A DNA stretch of 43,426 nt. Origin: Sandaracinaceae bacterium. Its GTDB lineage: Bacteria > Myxococcota_A > Polyangia > Polyangiales > Sandaracinaceae. The DNA lies in the NCBI GenBank assembly GCA_019694315.1, contig JAIBCE010000023.1:1-43426 (forward strand). Direction: 5' to 3'. This document shows positions 7,926 to 16,088 of the stretch, one piece after another (position 1 is the first letter of the stretch; each line of letters opens with the position of its first letter). A program made the position numbers and the translations under genes. The notes beneath the pieces are model-generated. The model ran no database searches, had not been told where the DNA came from, and saw only the letters and a list, made by a program, of their open reading frames with translations.

Positions 7926-8945
7926 ATGGAGGAGCCCAACGTACGGACGATGGCCGTGGAGCTGGCTCTCCTGCCGCGGTCGGCCTGCGAGGCGCTCGTC
8001 GCGCGCGCCATGGCCGCCGCCTCGGCGCTGCCCGCGCCTCGCGAGGGCGTGGCGTTCCGGGTGTTCTGGAGCCGCGACGGCATGGGTGACGCGACGCTCG
8101 AGCGCGAGCTCGCGTTCGCCGATCTGCACGTGGACGATCACCTCGTCGTCGGTCGCCACACGTCCTCGGACGTGCACCTGAGCGATCCGTCCGCTGCGCT
8201 CCGGCACCTGCTCCTGACGGTCCGTCGCCCCATCGCGGCACGAGAGGGCGCGGCCGCATCGGGACCGGCGCTCGTCGTCCACGACCTCGCCACGGATCAC
8301 GGGTTCCGCGTGGGTTTGCCGCAGACATTCTCGCGGGGGGTCGTGGCCGAGGGCGCGACGATCCTCGGCGTGGCGAGCGAGCTGCTCGTGGCGCTCCCGA
8401 CCACGGAGCAGGGTCCCGACGACACGAGCGCGCTCCGACCTCTCGTGGTCGAGGCCGATCCCGTGGGGGTGCGGACGATCCCGGTGGAGCTGCCGGCGCT
8501 CGCTGTGCGAAGCCAGATGACCGCGATCTCGCGCACACAGGTCCGCTCGCTCGAGCCGCCCCTCGCGGTGGAGATCGTGCCGAGCCGAGACGAGCCGTGG
8601 GTGCGGCTCTCGCTGCGCGGCCCGGGCGGGCGCGTGGTCGTGGAGGTCTCCGAGGACGACCTCGCGTCGCCCGTGCTCGTGGGGCGCTATCCCCGGTGCC
8701 GGCGCGGCGAGCTCTCGCCGTTCTCCATGAACGTCTCGCGCGTGCACGCGGCGCTCGTGCGCGACGGGGACGCGATCCGGGTGATCGACCTCGCCTCGAC
8801 GAACGGCCTCGCGACGCGCACGGGCAACGGCCGCCGCGAGCCCGCGCGCGCGATCCGCGTGACGAGCCGCGCCTCGATCTCGCTCGGCTCCCGAGACGAT
8901 CGCCTCGAGGTCCAGATCCTCCGGCCCGCGCGGGTCGCACGGTGA
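7926..8945 (+). CDS. Double FHA-domain protein
   Basis: A 339-residue protein with two forkhead-associated folds, which bind phospho-threonine peptides. The C-terminal FHA (about 248-325) is canonical: V-G-R-Y at 252-255, S-R-V-H at 271-274 and S-T-N-G at 291-294. The N-terminal one (about 65-155) keeps V-G-R-H and an R-H pair, but the S-T-N-G position reads T-D-H-G, so it may not bind phosphopeptide normally. There is no membrane segment or signal peptide. The ATG at 7926 follows a G-run that can serve as ribosome site. It lies just upstream of a NUDIX gene and a Ser/Thr kinase fused to a macro domain. The kinase is the obvious candidate partner, since FHA proteins commonly read marks made by neighbouring kinases (inference). 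Confidence 0.88.
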   Translation: MEEPNVRTMAVELALLPRSACEALVARAMAAASALPAPREGVAFRVFWSRDGMGDATLERELAFADLHVDDHLVVGRHTSSDVHLSDPSAALRHLLLTVRRPIAAREGAAASGPALVVHDLATDHGFRVGLPQTFSRGVVAEGATILGVASELLVALPTTEQGPDDTSALRPLVVEADPVGVRTIPVELPALAVRSQMTAISRTQVRSLEPPLAVEIVPSRDEPWVRLSLRGPGGRVVVEVSEDDLASPVLVGRYPRCRRGELSPFSMNVSRVHAALVRDGDAIRVIDLASTNGLATRTGNGRREPARAIRVTSRASISLGSRDDRLEVQILRPARVAR

Positions 8946-8949
8946 GCGG

Positions 8950-9363
8950 GTGCGCGGACGCGAGGCAGGCGTGAGCTTCGTCCTCGCCGTGTGCGCCGTG
9001 ATCCGCGACGAGGACCGCGTGCTCGCGATGCGGCGCGCACCGCACAAGGACGCGGGCGCAGGCCTGTGGGAGACGGTCTCGGGTCGCGTGGAGGTCGACG
9101 AGGATCCGCTCGAGGCCGTGCGCCGGGAGGTCGTCGAGGAGACGGGCCTGGTCGTCGAGGTCGAGCCCCGCCCCATCGACTGCTACGTCGCGCGACGCGC
9201 AGGGGCACCCATGTGCGTCGTCGTCTACCGGGCGACGCGACGCTCGGGCGAGGTCGTGCGGAGCGACGAGCACGACGCGCACGCCTGGCTCGATCGGCGG
9301 CAATTCAGGGCGATCACGACCCTCACCCGCCTCGCCGACGCGGTGGATCGCGCCTTCGAGTGA
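8950..9363 (+). CDS. NUDIX hydrolase
   Basis: A small (137-residue) NUDIX pyrophosphohydrolase cleaving a nucleoside diphosphate linked to another moiety. The full NUDIX box G-x5-E-x7-R-E-V-V-E-E-T-G-L is present at about residues 45-67 with every metal-binding Glu in place. The annotated GTG at 8950 starts 4 bp after the FHA stop. A second in-frame GTG at 8971, preceded by GAGGCAGG, is an equally good start and would remove seven residues. Substrate is not determined by the motif: the family includes ADP-ribose pyrophosphatases, 8-oxo-dGTPases and others. Its position directly before a macro-domain protein makes ADP-ribose or a related ligand an attractive guess, but the sequence lacks a diagnostic ADP-ribose proline motif that I can identify. 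Confidence 0.9.
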   Translation: MRGREAGVSFVLAVCAVIRDEDRVLAMRRAPHKDAGAGLWETVSGRVEVDEDPLEAVRREVVEETGLVVEVEPRPIDCYVARRAGAPMCVVVYRATRRSGEVVRSDEHDAHAWLDRRQFRAITTLTRLADAVDRAFE

Positions 9364-9453
9364 ATCACCGCCTCCTCGACGCAACGCCGCGCGCGCCCGT
9401 ACGATGAAGGGCCCGTCCGTATCGTCCGATACGTGGCGGAGAAGGTCATGCCG

Positions 9454-10947
9454 ATGAAGAACGCGCGGGTGGATCGCTACGACGTCTGGGGCCGCATCGG
9501 CGCCGGCGGCATGAGCGAGGTGTGGCTCGCCAAGCACGTGGGCCTCGGGATGCCCGTGATCCTCAAGACGCTCAAGGCCGAGCTCAGTCAGAGCGGCCGT
9601 GATCCGCGCGAGCGCATGCTCGACGAGGCGCGGCTCATGGCGCGCGTCACGAGCCCGCACGTGGTGCGCGCGATCGACACCGGCGAGCACGAGGGCGTTC
9701 CCTTCATCGTGCAGGAGTACGTCGACGGCATCGACCTCGCGGAGCTCGATCGACGAAGGCGCGCCTCGCTCGGCGTGGGCCTGCCGCTCTGGTTCGTGTG
9801 CGAGGTGATCGACCAGACCTGCGACGCGCTCGTGGCCGCGCACCGGGCAGGCGTGATCCATCGCGACGTGAAGCCGTCGAACCTCTTCGCGACCCCGGAC
9901 GGCGTCCGCCTCGGCGACTTCGGCATCGCCGTGCAGGACGCGAGCTCGCGGACGGCCGAGGTCTCGGGGACCCTGAAATTCATGGCCCCCGAGCTGCTCG
10001 CGGGTCACCCGCCCTCGCGCGCCGCCGACGTGTACTCCATGGGCGCGACGGCCTTCGACCTGCGCTACGGCGTCGCGCCGTTCGAGTCGTTCGAGCAGGT
10101 GCGCGATCCGCGCCGCCGACCGCCGTTTCCTGCGCCGCACACGGCCGCCGAGTCGTTCTTCCAGCACCTCGTCTCTCGCGCCCTCGAGAAGGACCCCGAC
10201 GCGCGGCTGCCCGACCCCCAGCCCGCCCAGAAGCACGTGCGCACGCTGCGGCGGATCCTGGGGAGCGAGGTCGCCTCGCGGACCTTCGTGGCGACGGGGC
10301 CGTCGGCGTTCCGGTTCGGCGCCTGCGAGGTGTCGCTCGTGGTCGGCGACATCGCCACGGCAGAAGCGGACGCGATCGTGAGCAGCGCGAATTACGAGAT
10401 GAGGATGCGCACGGGCGTGGGCGATGCGCTGCGCCGCGCGGGCGGCGACGAGATCGAGGCGCTCGCCATGGCCGACGGCGAGCGAGAGCTCGGGGCGTGC
10501 GTGGTCACGAAGGCGGGTCGCCTCTCGGCGCGTCACGTCCTGCACGTCGTGAGCGCGTGGAACGAGACCTCGGTGGTCGGTCGGAGCACGCATCGGGCGC
10601 TGCTCGTGGCGGAGGAGCTCGGCGCCCGGTCGCTCGCGATGTGCGCGCTCGGGACGGGCGCCGCGCGCGTGACCTTCGAGACCTGCGCGAGCGCGATGAT
10701 GAGCGCGCTCCGCTTCCACCTGCAGCTCGGCGGCTCGCGCCTCACGAAGGTGGTCGTCTACCTCGCGGACGAGGACAAGCTGCGCCGCTTCCGCGACGTG
10801 GCGCTCGACGCGCTGCGCGTGATGCGCGAGTCGGACGGCGACGTGGGCCTCTCGAGCGGCGAGGCGCCCGTCTCGGGCGACGCGATGACGTGCATCGGCT
10901 CCGACAGCGTGGTGCAGGAGATCTCGTCGCGGCGACGCGTGGGCTGA
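9454..10947 (+). CDS. Ser/Thr protein kinase fused to a C-terminal macro domain
   Basis: Residues below are counted from the upstream GTG at 9433; subtract 7 for the ATG at 9454. That ATG is preferred because GGAGAAGG ends 8 bp before it. The N-terminal Hanks-type kinase is complete: glycine loop G-A-G-G-M-S-E-V at 23-30, ATP Lys at 45, catalytic H-R-D-V-K-P-S-N at 143-150, D-F-G at 162-164 and A-P-E at 185-187. It should therefore be active. Residues about 295-460 form a macro domain: V-V-G-D-I at 303-307, A-I-V-S-S-A-N at 314-320 (the family's N-A-A-N region), a G-V-G-D-A-L loop and an A-L-G-T-G-A loop at 405-410. Macro domains bind or hydrolyse ADP-ribose and its esters. No transmembrane segment is seen, unlike many bacterial kinases. 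The gene sits behind FHA and NUDIX genes. The fusion suggests kinase output tuned by, or acting on, ADP-ribose signals (inference). Confidence 0.88.
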   Translation: MKNARVDRYDVWGRIGAGGMSEVWLAKHVGLGMPVILKTLKAELSQSGRDPRERMLDEARLMARVTSPHVVRAIDTGEHEGVPFIVQEYVDGIDLAELDRRRRASLGVGLPLWFVCEVIDQTCDALVAAHRAGVIHRDVKPSNLFATPDGVRLGDFGIAVQDASSRTAEVSGTLKFMAPELLAGHPPSRAADVYSMGATAFDLRYGVAPFESFEQVRDPRRRPPFPAPHTAAESFFQHLVSRALEKDPDARLPDPQPAQKHVRTLRRILGSEVASRTFVATGPSAFRFGACEVSLVVGDIATAEADAIVSSANYEMRMRTGVGDALRRAGGDEIEALAMADGERELGACVVTKAGRLSARHVLHVVSAWNETSVVGRSTHRALLVAEELGARSLAMCALGTGAARVTFETCASAMMSALRFHLQLGGSRLTKVVVYLADEDKLRRFRDVALDALRVMRESDGDVGLSSGEAPVSGDAMTCIGSDSVVQEISSRRRVG

Positions 10948-11043
10948 TCGTCGCGTCGTGCACGAATGCACCACGCGGTGCCTTCCCCGTGCGAGGATCC
11001 ACAGGCGCCCCGCGAGGACGTGGGGCCGAGGGATCGAGCGACG

Positions 11044-11943
11044 ATGAACTGGGACGACGTGCGCTTCGTGCTCGCGCTCGCGAAGGCGGGCTCTCTGGCC
11101 AAGACCGCCAAGACGCTCGGCGTGGACCACACGACGGTGGGGCGTCGCGTGGAGGCGCTCGAGCGCTCGCTCGGAGTGCGTCTCTTCACACGGACGAGCG
11201 GCGGCTACGTGCCCACCGCGGAGCTCGAGCGGCTGAGCCCGGACCTGCGGAGCGTGGAGGACGCGGTCATCGCGCTCGAGCGCGGCGCGCACGCGCAGAA
11301 GAGCACCATCGATGGCGTGGTGCGCGTGACCTCGCCCGAGACCTTCGGCTGCCTCTACCTCGCGCCGCGCCTCGCCAGCCTCCGCCACGCGCACCCGAGC
11401 CTCGGGATCGAGCTGTCCTCGACGGGCACGGTGCTCGATCTCGCCCGCCGCGAGGCCGACGTGGCCGTGCGCATGTTCAAGAGCGCGCACGACGGGCTCG
11501 TGGTCAAGCGCGTGGGGGCGCTGCGGCACGGCCTCTATGCAAGCGAGGGCTACCTCTCGCGGCGGCCTCTCAAGAGGGCGAGCGAGCTGCGTGAGCACGC
11601 GCTGCTGACGACCGAGGCGCCCTCGCGCGCGAAGAAGAAGACCTCGGCGCCCGATGCGCGGTGGCTCGAGCAGCTGAGCGGCGGGGCGAGGCCCGCGCTG
11701 GTCTGCGATCTCACGGTGGCGCTCCTCAGCGCGTGTCGCGAGGGCGCCGGGATCGCGGTGCTCCCGCGCTACGTGGGCGACGCGGAGCCCTCGCTCGTGC
11801 ACCTGCCGATGCCGGAGCCTCCGAGCGAGCCGATCTGGATCACCGTGCACCGCGACATGAAGGACACGCCGCGCGTTCGCCTCGTGCTCGATCACCTCGC
11901 GGGGTGCATCGCGCGCGACCAGGCCATGCTCCTGGGCAGGTGA
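11044..11943 (+). CDS. LysR-family transcriptional regulator
   Basis: A 299-residue LysR-type regulator. Residues 3-62 form the winged helix-turn-helix (F-V-L-A-L-A-K-A-G-S-L at 8-18, H-T-T-V-G-R-R-V-E-A-L-E at 29-40, L-F-T-R at 47-50). The remainder is the periplasmic-binding-protein-like effector domain with the usual G-A-G-I-A-V-L-P-R strand near residue 240. The ATG at 11044 is chosen because LysR proteins start directly at this helix; the open frame extends to 10966 without family resemblance. It follows the kinase gene by 96 bp and precedes the SDR gene by 30 bp on the same strand, so it may control the SDR, although LysR targets are more often divergent. No effector can be predicted. 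Confidence 0.92.
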   Translation: MNWDDVRFVLALAKAGSLAKTAKTLGVDHTTVGRRVEALERSLGVRLFTRTSGGYVPTAELERLSPDLRSVEDAVIALERGAHAQKSTIDGVVRVTSPETFGCLYLAPRLASLRHAHPSLGIELSSTGTVLDLARREADVAVRMFKSAHDGLVVKRVGALRHGLYASEGYLSRRPLKRASELREHALLTTEAPSRAKKKTSAPDARWLEQLSGGARPALVCDLTVALLSACREGAGIAVLPRYVGDAEPSLVHLPMPEPPSEPIWITVHRDMKDTPRVRLVLDHLAGCIARDQAMLLGR

Positions 11944-11973
11944 CGCGCGCGCGGAGCTCGGCAGAATCGGCCC

Positions 11974-12816
11974 ATGAGCACCTCGAAGATCGCCCTCGTG
12001 ACGGGCGCCACCGACGGCATCGGGATCCCCACCGCGATCGAGCTCGCGCGGCGCGGCATGCACGTGATCCTCCACGGGCGACGCGACGAGCGGCTCGTGG
12101 CCTCGCGCGCAGCCGTGCTCGCGGCGGTGCCCGGAGCCTCCGTGGACGTGGCGCGCGCCGATCTCTCGCGACTCGCCGAGGTGCGCGCGCTCGGGGCCGC
12201 GCTCGCGGCGCGCTACGACGCGATCCACGCGCTCGTGCTCAACGCAGGCGTGTTCGCCAAGGCCGGAGAGCGCACCGCCGATGGGCTCGAGCTGACGATC
12301 GGCGTGAACCACGTCGCCCACTTCGTGCTCGCGAGCGCGCTGCTCGATCGCGTGCGCGAGGCCGCGCGTCGCGATGGGCACGGTCGCGTGATCACGGTGA
12401 GCTCGATCGCCCACCAGAGCGGCCGCGTGGACCTCGAGGCGCTCGCGGCCGGCGGCCGATCGACGGGCTACGAGGCGTACGCGGAGTCGAAGCTCCTCAA
12501 CGTGATGTTCGCGGCGGAGCTGGCGCGACGCGAGCTCGCGAGCGCGAGCGGCGTCACCTCCAACAGCCTGCACCCAGGCGTGCTCTCGACGAAGCTCCTC
12601 AAGACGGGCTTCGGTCGCGGCGGCGCGCCCGTGGAGGAGGGCGCGACGACGAGCGTCTACCTCGCGACGAGCCCCGACGTGGCGCGGACGAGCGGCAAGT
12701 ACTTCGTGGGCACGCGCGTGGCGCCGCACCACCGATCGGCCGATGACGTCGCGCTCACTGCGAAGGTGTGGTCGATCACCGAGGCGCTGGCACAGGCGCC
12801 CTCGAGCGCCCGCTGA
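11974..12816 (+). CDS. Short-chain dehydrogenase/reductase
   Basis: A 280-residue NAD(P)-dependent oxidoreductase of the SDR superfamily, closest in style to the retinol-dehydrogenase/WWOX-like group. The cofactor motif T-G-A-T-D-G-I-G is at 10-17, with R-R at 36-37 favouring NADPH. N-A-G is at 90-92, the catalytic Ser lies in V-S-S-I-A-H-Q-S (142-149), and the Y-x3-K pair is Tyr169/Lys173. The H-P-G-V-L-S-T motif is at 200-206. All catalytic residues are intact. It follows a LysR regulator by 30 bp and is followed 14 bp after its stop by a strong hairpin that probably ends the transcript. Substrate unknown. Confidence 0.92.
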   Translation: MSTSKIALVTGATDGIGIPTAIELARRGMHVILHGRRDERLVASRAAVLAAVPGASVDVARADLSRLAEVRALGAALAARYDAIHALVLNAGVFAKAGERTADGLELTIGVNHVAHFVLASALLDRVREAARRDGHGRVITVSSIAHQSGRVDLEALAAGGRSTGYEAYAESKLLNVMFAAELARRELASASGVTSNSLHPGVLSTKLLKTGFGRGGAPVEEGATTSVYLATSPDVARTSGKYFVGTRVAPHHRSADDVALTAKVWSITEALAQAPSSAR

Positions 12817-12830
12817 TCGACGACTCCCGA

Positions 12831-12855
12831 GAATCTTCGCGCGGCGCGAAGATTC
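12831..12855 (+). terminator. Strong stem-loop after the SDR gene
   Basis: GAATCTTCGCG and CGCGAAGATTC are perfect 11-bp arms around CGG, 14 bp after the SDR stop codon. There is no T-run after the stem, so termination would depend on the hairpin alone or on Rho. The position strongly suggests a transcript end. Confidence 0.6.
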
Positions 12856-12874
12856 GGAAGTCTGGGCGGGAGGG

Positions 12875-12916
12875 CTTCTCACCTGCGGCTTCTCACCTGC
12901 GGCTTCTCACCTGCGG
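12875..12916. repeat. Three perfect tandem copies of a 14-bp unit
   Basis: CTTCTCACCTGCGG occurs three times without a mismatch at 12875-12888, 12889-12902 and 12903-12916. The array lies between the SDR hairpin and the lipoprotein start at 12939, in the position of the lipoprotein's promoter or leader. It may be a slippage-prone microsatellite, or a reiterated protein-binding site. Confidence 0.85.
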
Positions 12917-12938
12917 CAGCCTCGGCCATCCTCTCTCG

Positions 12939-13991
12939 ATGCGTCGACGCGCGCTCCGCACCTCGCTTCTGGTCCCTCTGCTCGCGATCGCGGGCTGTCC
13001 ACCCACGCCCATCGGCGGAAGGGACGATGCAGGCGCTGCACACGACGCGCCCGCGCTCGATGCGTCGAGCGACGCGACGACGACGAGCTCCGACGCCGGT
13101 GAGGCCACCGACGCCGCTGCCTCCGACGCCCCGCTCGTCGGCGCCGACGACGCCTCGCTGAGCGACGCGAGCATCCCGAACCTCTACGCCTGCAGCGGCT
13201 CCGCGAGCATGCACCTCGTCTTCGCGAACACGGGCACGAGCACGTGGCGTCCTGGCGAGGTCGCGCTCGTCGCCGTCGACGGAAGCGATCCCTTCGCGGC
13301 GAGCACGCACGCGCTCACCGCGCCCGTCGCGCCCGGAGAGAGCGCCACCTTCGACGTGGCCACCACGGCGCCGAGCACTGGTGGGGCCTACGTGAGCGAC
13401 TGGCGCCTCGCGCGCGGCACGAGCGCCTTCGGGGCCACGGCCACGCGCGCGATCGCCGTCAATTGCGCGGGAATCGACTCGATCGACCTCTCGAGCGCCG
13501 TGATCCACACCTCGCCCGCGGGGGCCGCGGCGTGGCCCATCACGACGCGCATCACCTCGCTCGACATCGCGCCCACGGGCGGCGTCGGCAACGGCGGCAT
13601 CGTCGTGGACTTCACCAAGCGCGACGGCGCCGATCGCTGGCCCGACGTGCCTTTCCTCGGTGGCACCGACACCGTGCAGCACACGCTCTGGATGGTGCTG
13701 CGCATCGGCGGCGCGTGGCACATGGCCGGCGCGCAGCAGTACTGGCACGAGGCCGATCTGCGCATGTGCGGCATCCCCTCGGGCTGGACCACGAACCTCT
13801 TCTACGACGCGGGTCGCTGGGGCGAGATGTCGGGATTCCCTCTCGCGGAGGGCGATCTCATGGGGATCTTCGTCGCGGCAGGCGATCACCGCTCGCGCAC
13901 CGACACCGATGGCTCGAGCATCCTCGAGCGCTCGGCGGTCGTGCTGATCCCGTTCCCCGGCGACACGACGATCGTCGACACGCTGCCGTGA
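12939..13991 (+). CDS. Lipoprotein with Asp/Ser/Ala linker and beta-rich domain
   Basis: A 350-residue predicted lipoprotein. After a basic start, the hydrophobic stretch ends in the lipobox L-A-I-A-G-C with Cys20. Residues about 27-85 are an Asp/Ala/Ser-rich flexible linker typical of myxobacterial surface lipoproteins. Residues 87-165 resemble an Ig-like next-to-BRCA1 or CARDB-type beta fold (F-A-N-T-G-T-S-T-W-R-P-G-E, then P-V-A-P-G-E-S-A-T-F), which often mediates carbohydrate or protein contacts. The rest has no family I recognise. The ATG at 12939 is set by the lipobox; the frame stays open to 12768 but lacks a signal there. It converges with the M3 peptidase gene, with a hairpin between. 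Anchoring to a membrane is inferred. Confidence 0.8.
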   Translation: MRRRALRTSLLVPLLAIAGCPPTPIGGRDDAGAAHDAPALDASSDATTTSSDAGEATDAAASDAPLVGADDASLSDASIPNLYACSGSASMHLVFANTGTSTWRPGEVALVAVDGSDPFAASTHALTAPVAPGESATFDVATTAPSTGGAYVSDWRLARGTSAFGATATRAIAVNCAGIDSIDLSSAVIHTSPAGAAAWPITTRITSLDIAPTGGVGNGGIVVDFTKRDGADRWPDVPFLGGTDTVQHTLWMVLRIGGAWHMAGAQQYWHEADLRMCGIPSGWTTNLFYDAGRWGEMSGFPLAEGDLMGIFVAAGDHRSRTDTDGSSILERSAVVLIPFPGDTTIVDTLP

Positions 13992-14000
13992 GGTGTGGTC

Positions 14001-14024
14001 GGTCGTCTCGCGCCTTCCGCGCGG
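14001..14024. terminator. Hairpin between convergent genes, relative of the 35-kb repeat
   Basis: The 34-bp convergent gap holds a CGCG-CCTTC-CGCG hairpin. The 24-bp stretch around it differs at only two positions from the leading module of the extragenic repeats at 35386-35757. It can serve as a bidirectional terminator for the lipoprotein and the M3 peptidase genes. Confidence 0.5.
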
Positions 14025-14025
14025 A

Positions 14026-16065
14026 TCAGGCCGTGGCGACGAGGCCGCGCTTGCGCAGGAGGGCGTCGACCGTCGCGTCGCGCCCGCGGAACGCGCGGTA
14101 GCCCTCGCTCGGCTCGATCGTGTTGCCCGCGGCGTACACGTAGTCGTGGAGGCGCTTGGCGGTGGCGCGATCGAACACGTCGCCCGTGGCCTGGAAGGCC
14201 TCGAAGGCATCGGCGTCGAGCACCTCGGCCCACATGTAGACGTAGTAGCCGGCCGCATACGCCGCGCTCGAGAAGAGGTGTCGGAAGTGCGGCAGGCGAT
14301 GCATGAGGCCGACATCCTCGGGCACGCCGAGACGCGCCCGCTCCTCGCGCTCGAAGACCGAGATGTCCACACCCTCGCGGTCGGTCCGCTGGTGCAGGGC
14401 CATGTCGAGGAGCGCGCTGCCGACGTACTGGATCGTCGCGAAGGCCTGATCGAAGCGGCGCGCGCGCTCGAGCTTGTCGAGAAGCGCCGCGGGGATCGGC
14501 TCGCGGGTCTCGACGTGGCGCGCGTGTCGGGCGAGCACGCCGCGATCCTGTGCCCAGTGCTCGAAGAGCTGCGAGGGCAGCTCCACGTAGTCCTGGAGCA
14601 CCTCGGTGCCCGAGATCGACGCGTAGCGCGCCCGCGACAGCAGGCCGTGCAGGCCATGGCCGAACTCGTGGAAGAGCGTGCGCACGTCGTCGAACGACAA
14701 GAGCGTCGGCGCGCCCGCGGGCGCCTTCGCGAAGTTGTTGTTGTTCACCACGATGGGCGCCACGCCCGCCGACTGGCGACGGTAGTTGTGCATCCACGCG
14801 CCGCCACGCTTGCTCGGGCGCGCGAAGTTGTCACCGAGGAAGACGCCCACGAGCGCGCCGTCGCGCGTCACCTCCCACACGCGCACGTCGGGGTGATAGG
14901 TGGGCAGCCCCTTCTTCTCCTCGAACGACACGCCGAAGAGGCGAGAGGCACAGTCCATCATCGCCGCGATCATGTCCTCGAGCGCGAAGTACGGCTTGAT
15001 CACCGCGTCGTCCACGTCGAGCTTGGCCTTGCGCACGCGCTCGGCGTAGTAGCGCCAGTCCCACGGCGCGAGCGTGCTGAGCCCGTCGCTCGCCGCCACC
15101 TCGAGCAAGAGCGCGCGATCCCGCGCGGCCGCGGCCTTGGCGGGCTCCCAGACGTTGCGAAAGAGCGCGTGCACGGCCTCGGGCTTCTTGGCCATGCGAT
15201 CCACGAGCGCCGCGTCGGCGTAGCTCGCGTAGCCGCGGAGCGCGGCCTGCTCGGCCCGGAGCGCGAGGATCTTCTGGGCGATCGGGCGGTTGTCGTGCGC
15301 ACCGTCGTGCTCGCCGCGGCTCGTCCACGCGCGCCACACGGCCTCGCGGAGTGCGCGCTTGGGCGAGAGCGTGAGGAACGGCATGACGAGCGAGCGCGAG
15401 AGCGCGACGGCGCGCGTGCCGGCCGCGAGCTTGCGCTGCTCGGCCGCGCTCGCGAGCGCGTCGAGGAGGAAGGGCGGCAGGCCCTCGCAGTCTTCGCCCG
15501 ACAGAGGCAGAGACCAGCTCGCCTCGTCGGCGAGCACGTTCTGCTCGAACGTCGTGGTGAGCGACGCGAGCTCCTCCACCACCGCCACGTAGCGAGCCTT
15601 GGCCTCGCCCGAGAGGCGCGCGCCCGCGAGCTCGAAGTCGAGGTGGATCCGCTCGAGCAGGCGCCGCCCCTCGGCCGAGAGATCGAGCGACGTGCGGCCA
15701 GCGTGCACGGCGTCGATGCGCGCGAAGAGCGCCTCGTGCGTGAAGAGGCTCGCGTGGTGCGCGGCGAGCTTGGGCGCGAGGAGGCGCTCCGCCTCCTGGA
15801 GCGCGGGCGAGGTCTCGCTGGCCGTGAGGTTCTCGAAGGTGAGCGACACCCGCTTGAGCAACGCCCCCGCGCGATCGAAGGCCTCGATCGTGTTCTCGAA
15901 GCTCGGCGCGTCCGCGCGCGCGGCGATCGCGTCGATCTCGCGCCGGTGCTCGGCCATCGCGTGCTCGAACGCGGGCGCGAAGTGCGCGGCCTCGATCCGA
16001 TCGAACGGCGGCATGCCGTAGGGCGTGTTCCACGTCTCGAGCAGGGGGTTGGCCGCGTCCGTCAT
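14026..16065 (-). CDS. M3-family zinc oligopeptidase (Dcp / oligopeptidase A type)
   Basis: A 679-residue zinc metallopeptidase that trims short peptides. The zinc motif H-E-F-G-H is at 466-470, with the third ligand Glu495 in Y-V-E-L-P-S-Q. The typical start N-P-L-L-E-T-W-N-T-P-Y-G-M-P-P-F is at 6-21, and the helical upper domain and the C-terminal F-R-G-R-D-A segment are all present. Length and start resemble peptidyl-dipeptidase Dcp more than OpdA, but I would not separate them without alignment. No signal peptide is seen, so a cytoplasmic location is likely. The ATG at 16065 fits the family N-terminus; the open frame beyond it to 16902 is shadow of hrpB. It follows hrpB by 23 bp on the same strand and is probably co-transcribed with it. 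Confidence 0.93.
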   Translation of the reverse strand: MTDAANPLLETWNTPYGMPPFDRIEAAHFAPAFEHAMAEHRREIDAIAARADAPSFENTIEAFDRAGALLKRVSLTFENLTASETSPALQEAERLLAPKLAAHHASLFTHEALFARIDAVHAGRTSLDLSAEGRRLLERIHLDFELAGARLSGEAKARYVAVVEELASLTTTFEQNVLADEASWSLPLSGEDCEGLPPFLLDALASAAEQRKLAAGTRAVALSRSLVMPFLTLSPKRALREAVWRAWTSRGEHDGAHDNRPIAQKILALRAEQAALRGYASYADAALVDRMAKKPEAVHALFRNVWEPAKAAAARDRALLLEVAASDGLSTLAPWDWRYYAERVRKAKLDVDDAVIKPYFALEDMIAAMMDCASRLFGVSFEEKKGLPTYHPDVRVWEVTRDGALVGVFLGDNFARPSKRGGAWMHNYRRQSAGVAPIVVNNNNFAKAPAGAPTLLSFDDVRTLFHEFGHGLHGLLSRARYASISGTEVLQDYVELPSQLFEHWAQDRGVLARHARHVETREPIPAALLDKLERARRFDQAFATIQYVGSALLDMALHQRTDREGVDISVFEREERARLGVPEDVGLMHRLPHFRHLFSSAAYAAGYYVYMWAEVLDADAFEAFQATGDVFDRATAKRLHDYVYAAGNTIEPSEGYRAFRGRDATVDALLRKRGLVATA

Positions 16066-16088
16066 GCGCGCGAGCCTGACAGACGTCG

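Noticed and set aside
7768..12882. A 1704-codon open frame on the minus strand opposite the FHA to SDR genes
   Set aside because: It is an antisense shadow caused by strong third-position G/C bias: low-complexity Arg/His/Glu-rich product, while the plus-strand genes show full family motifs.
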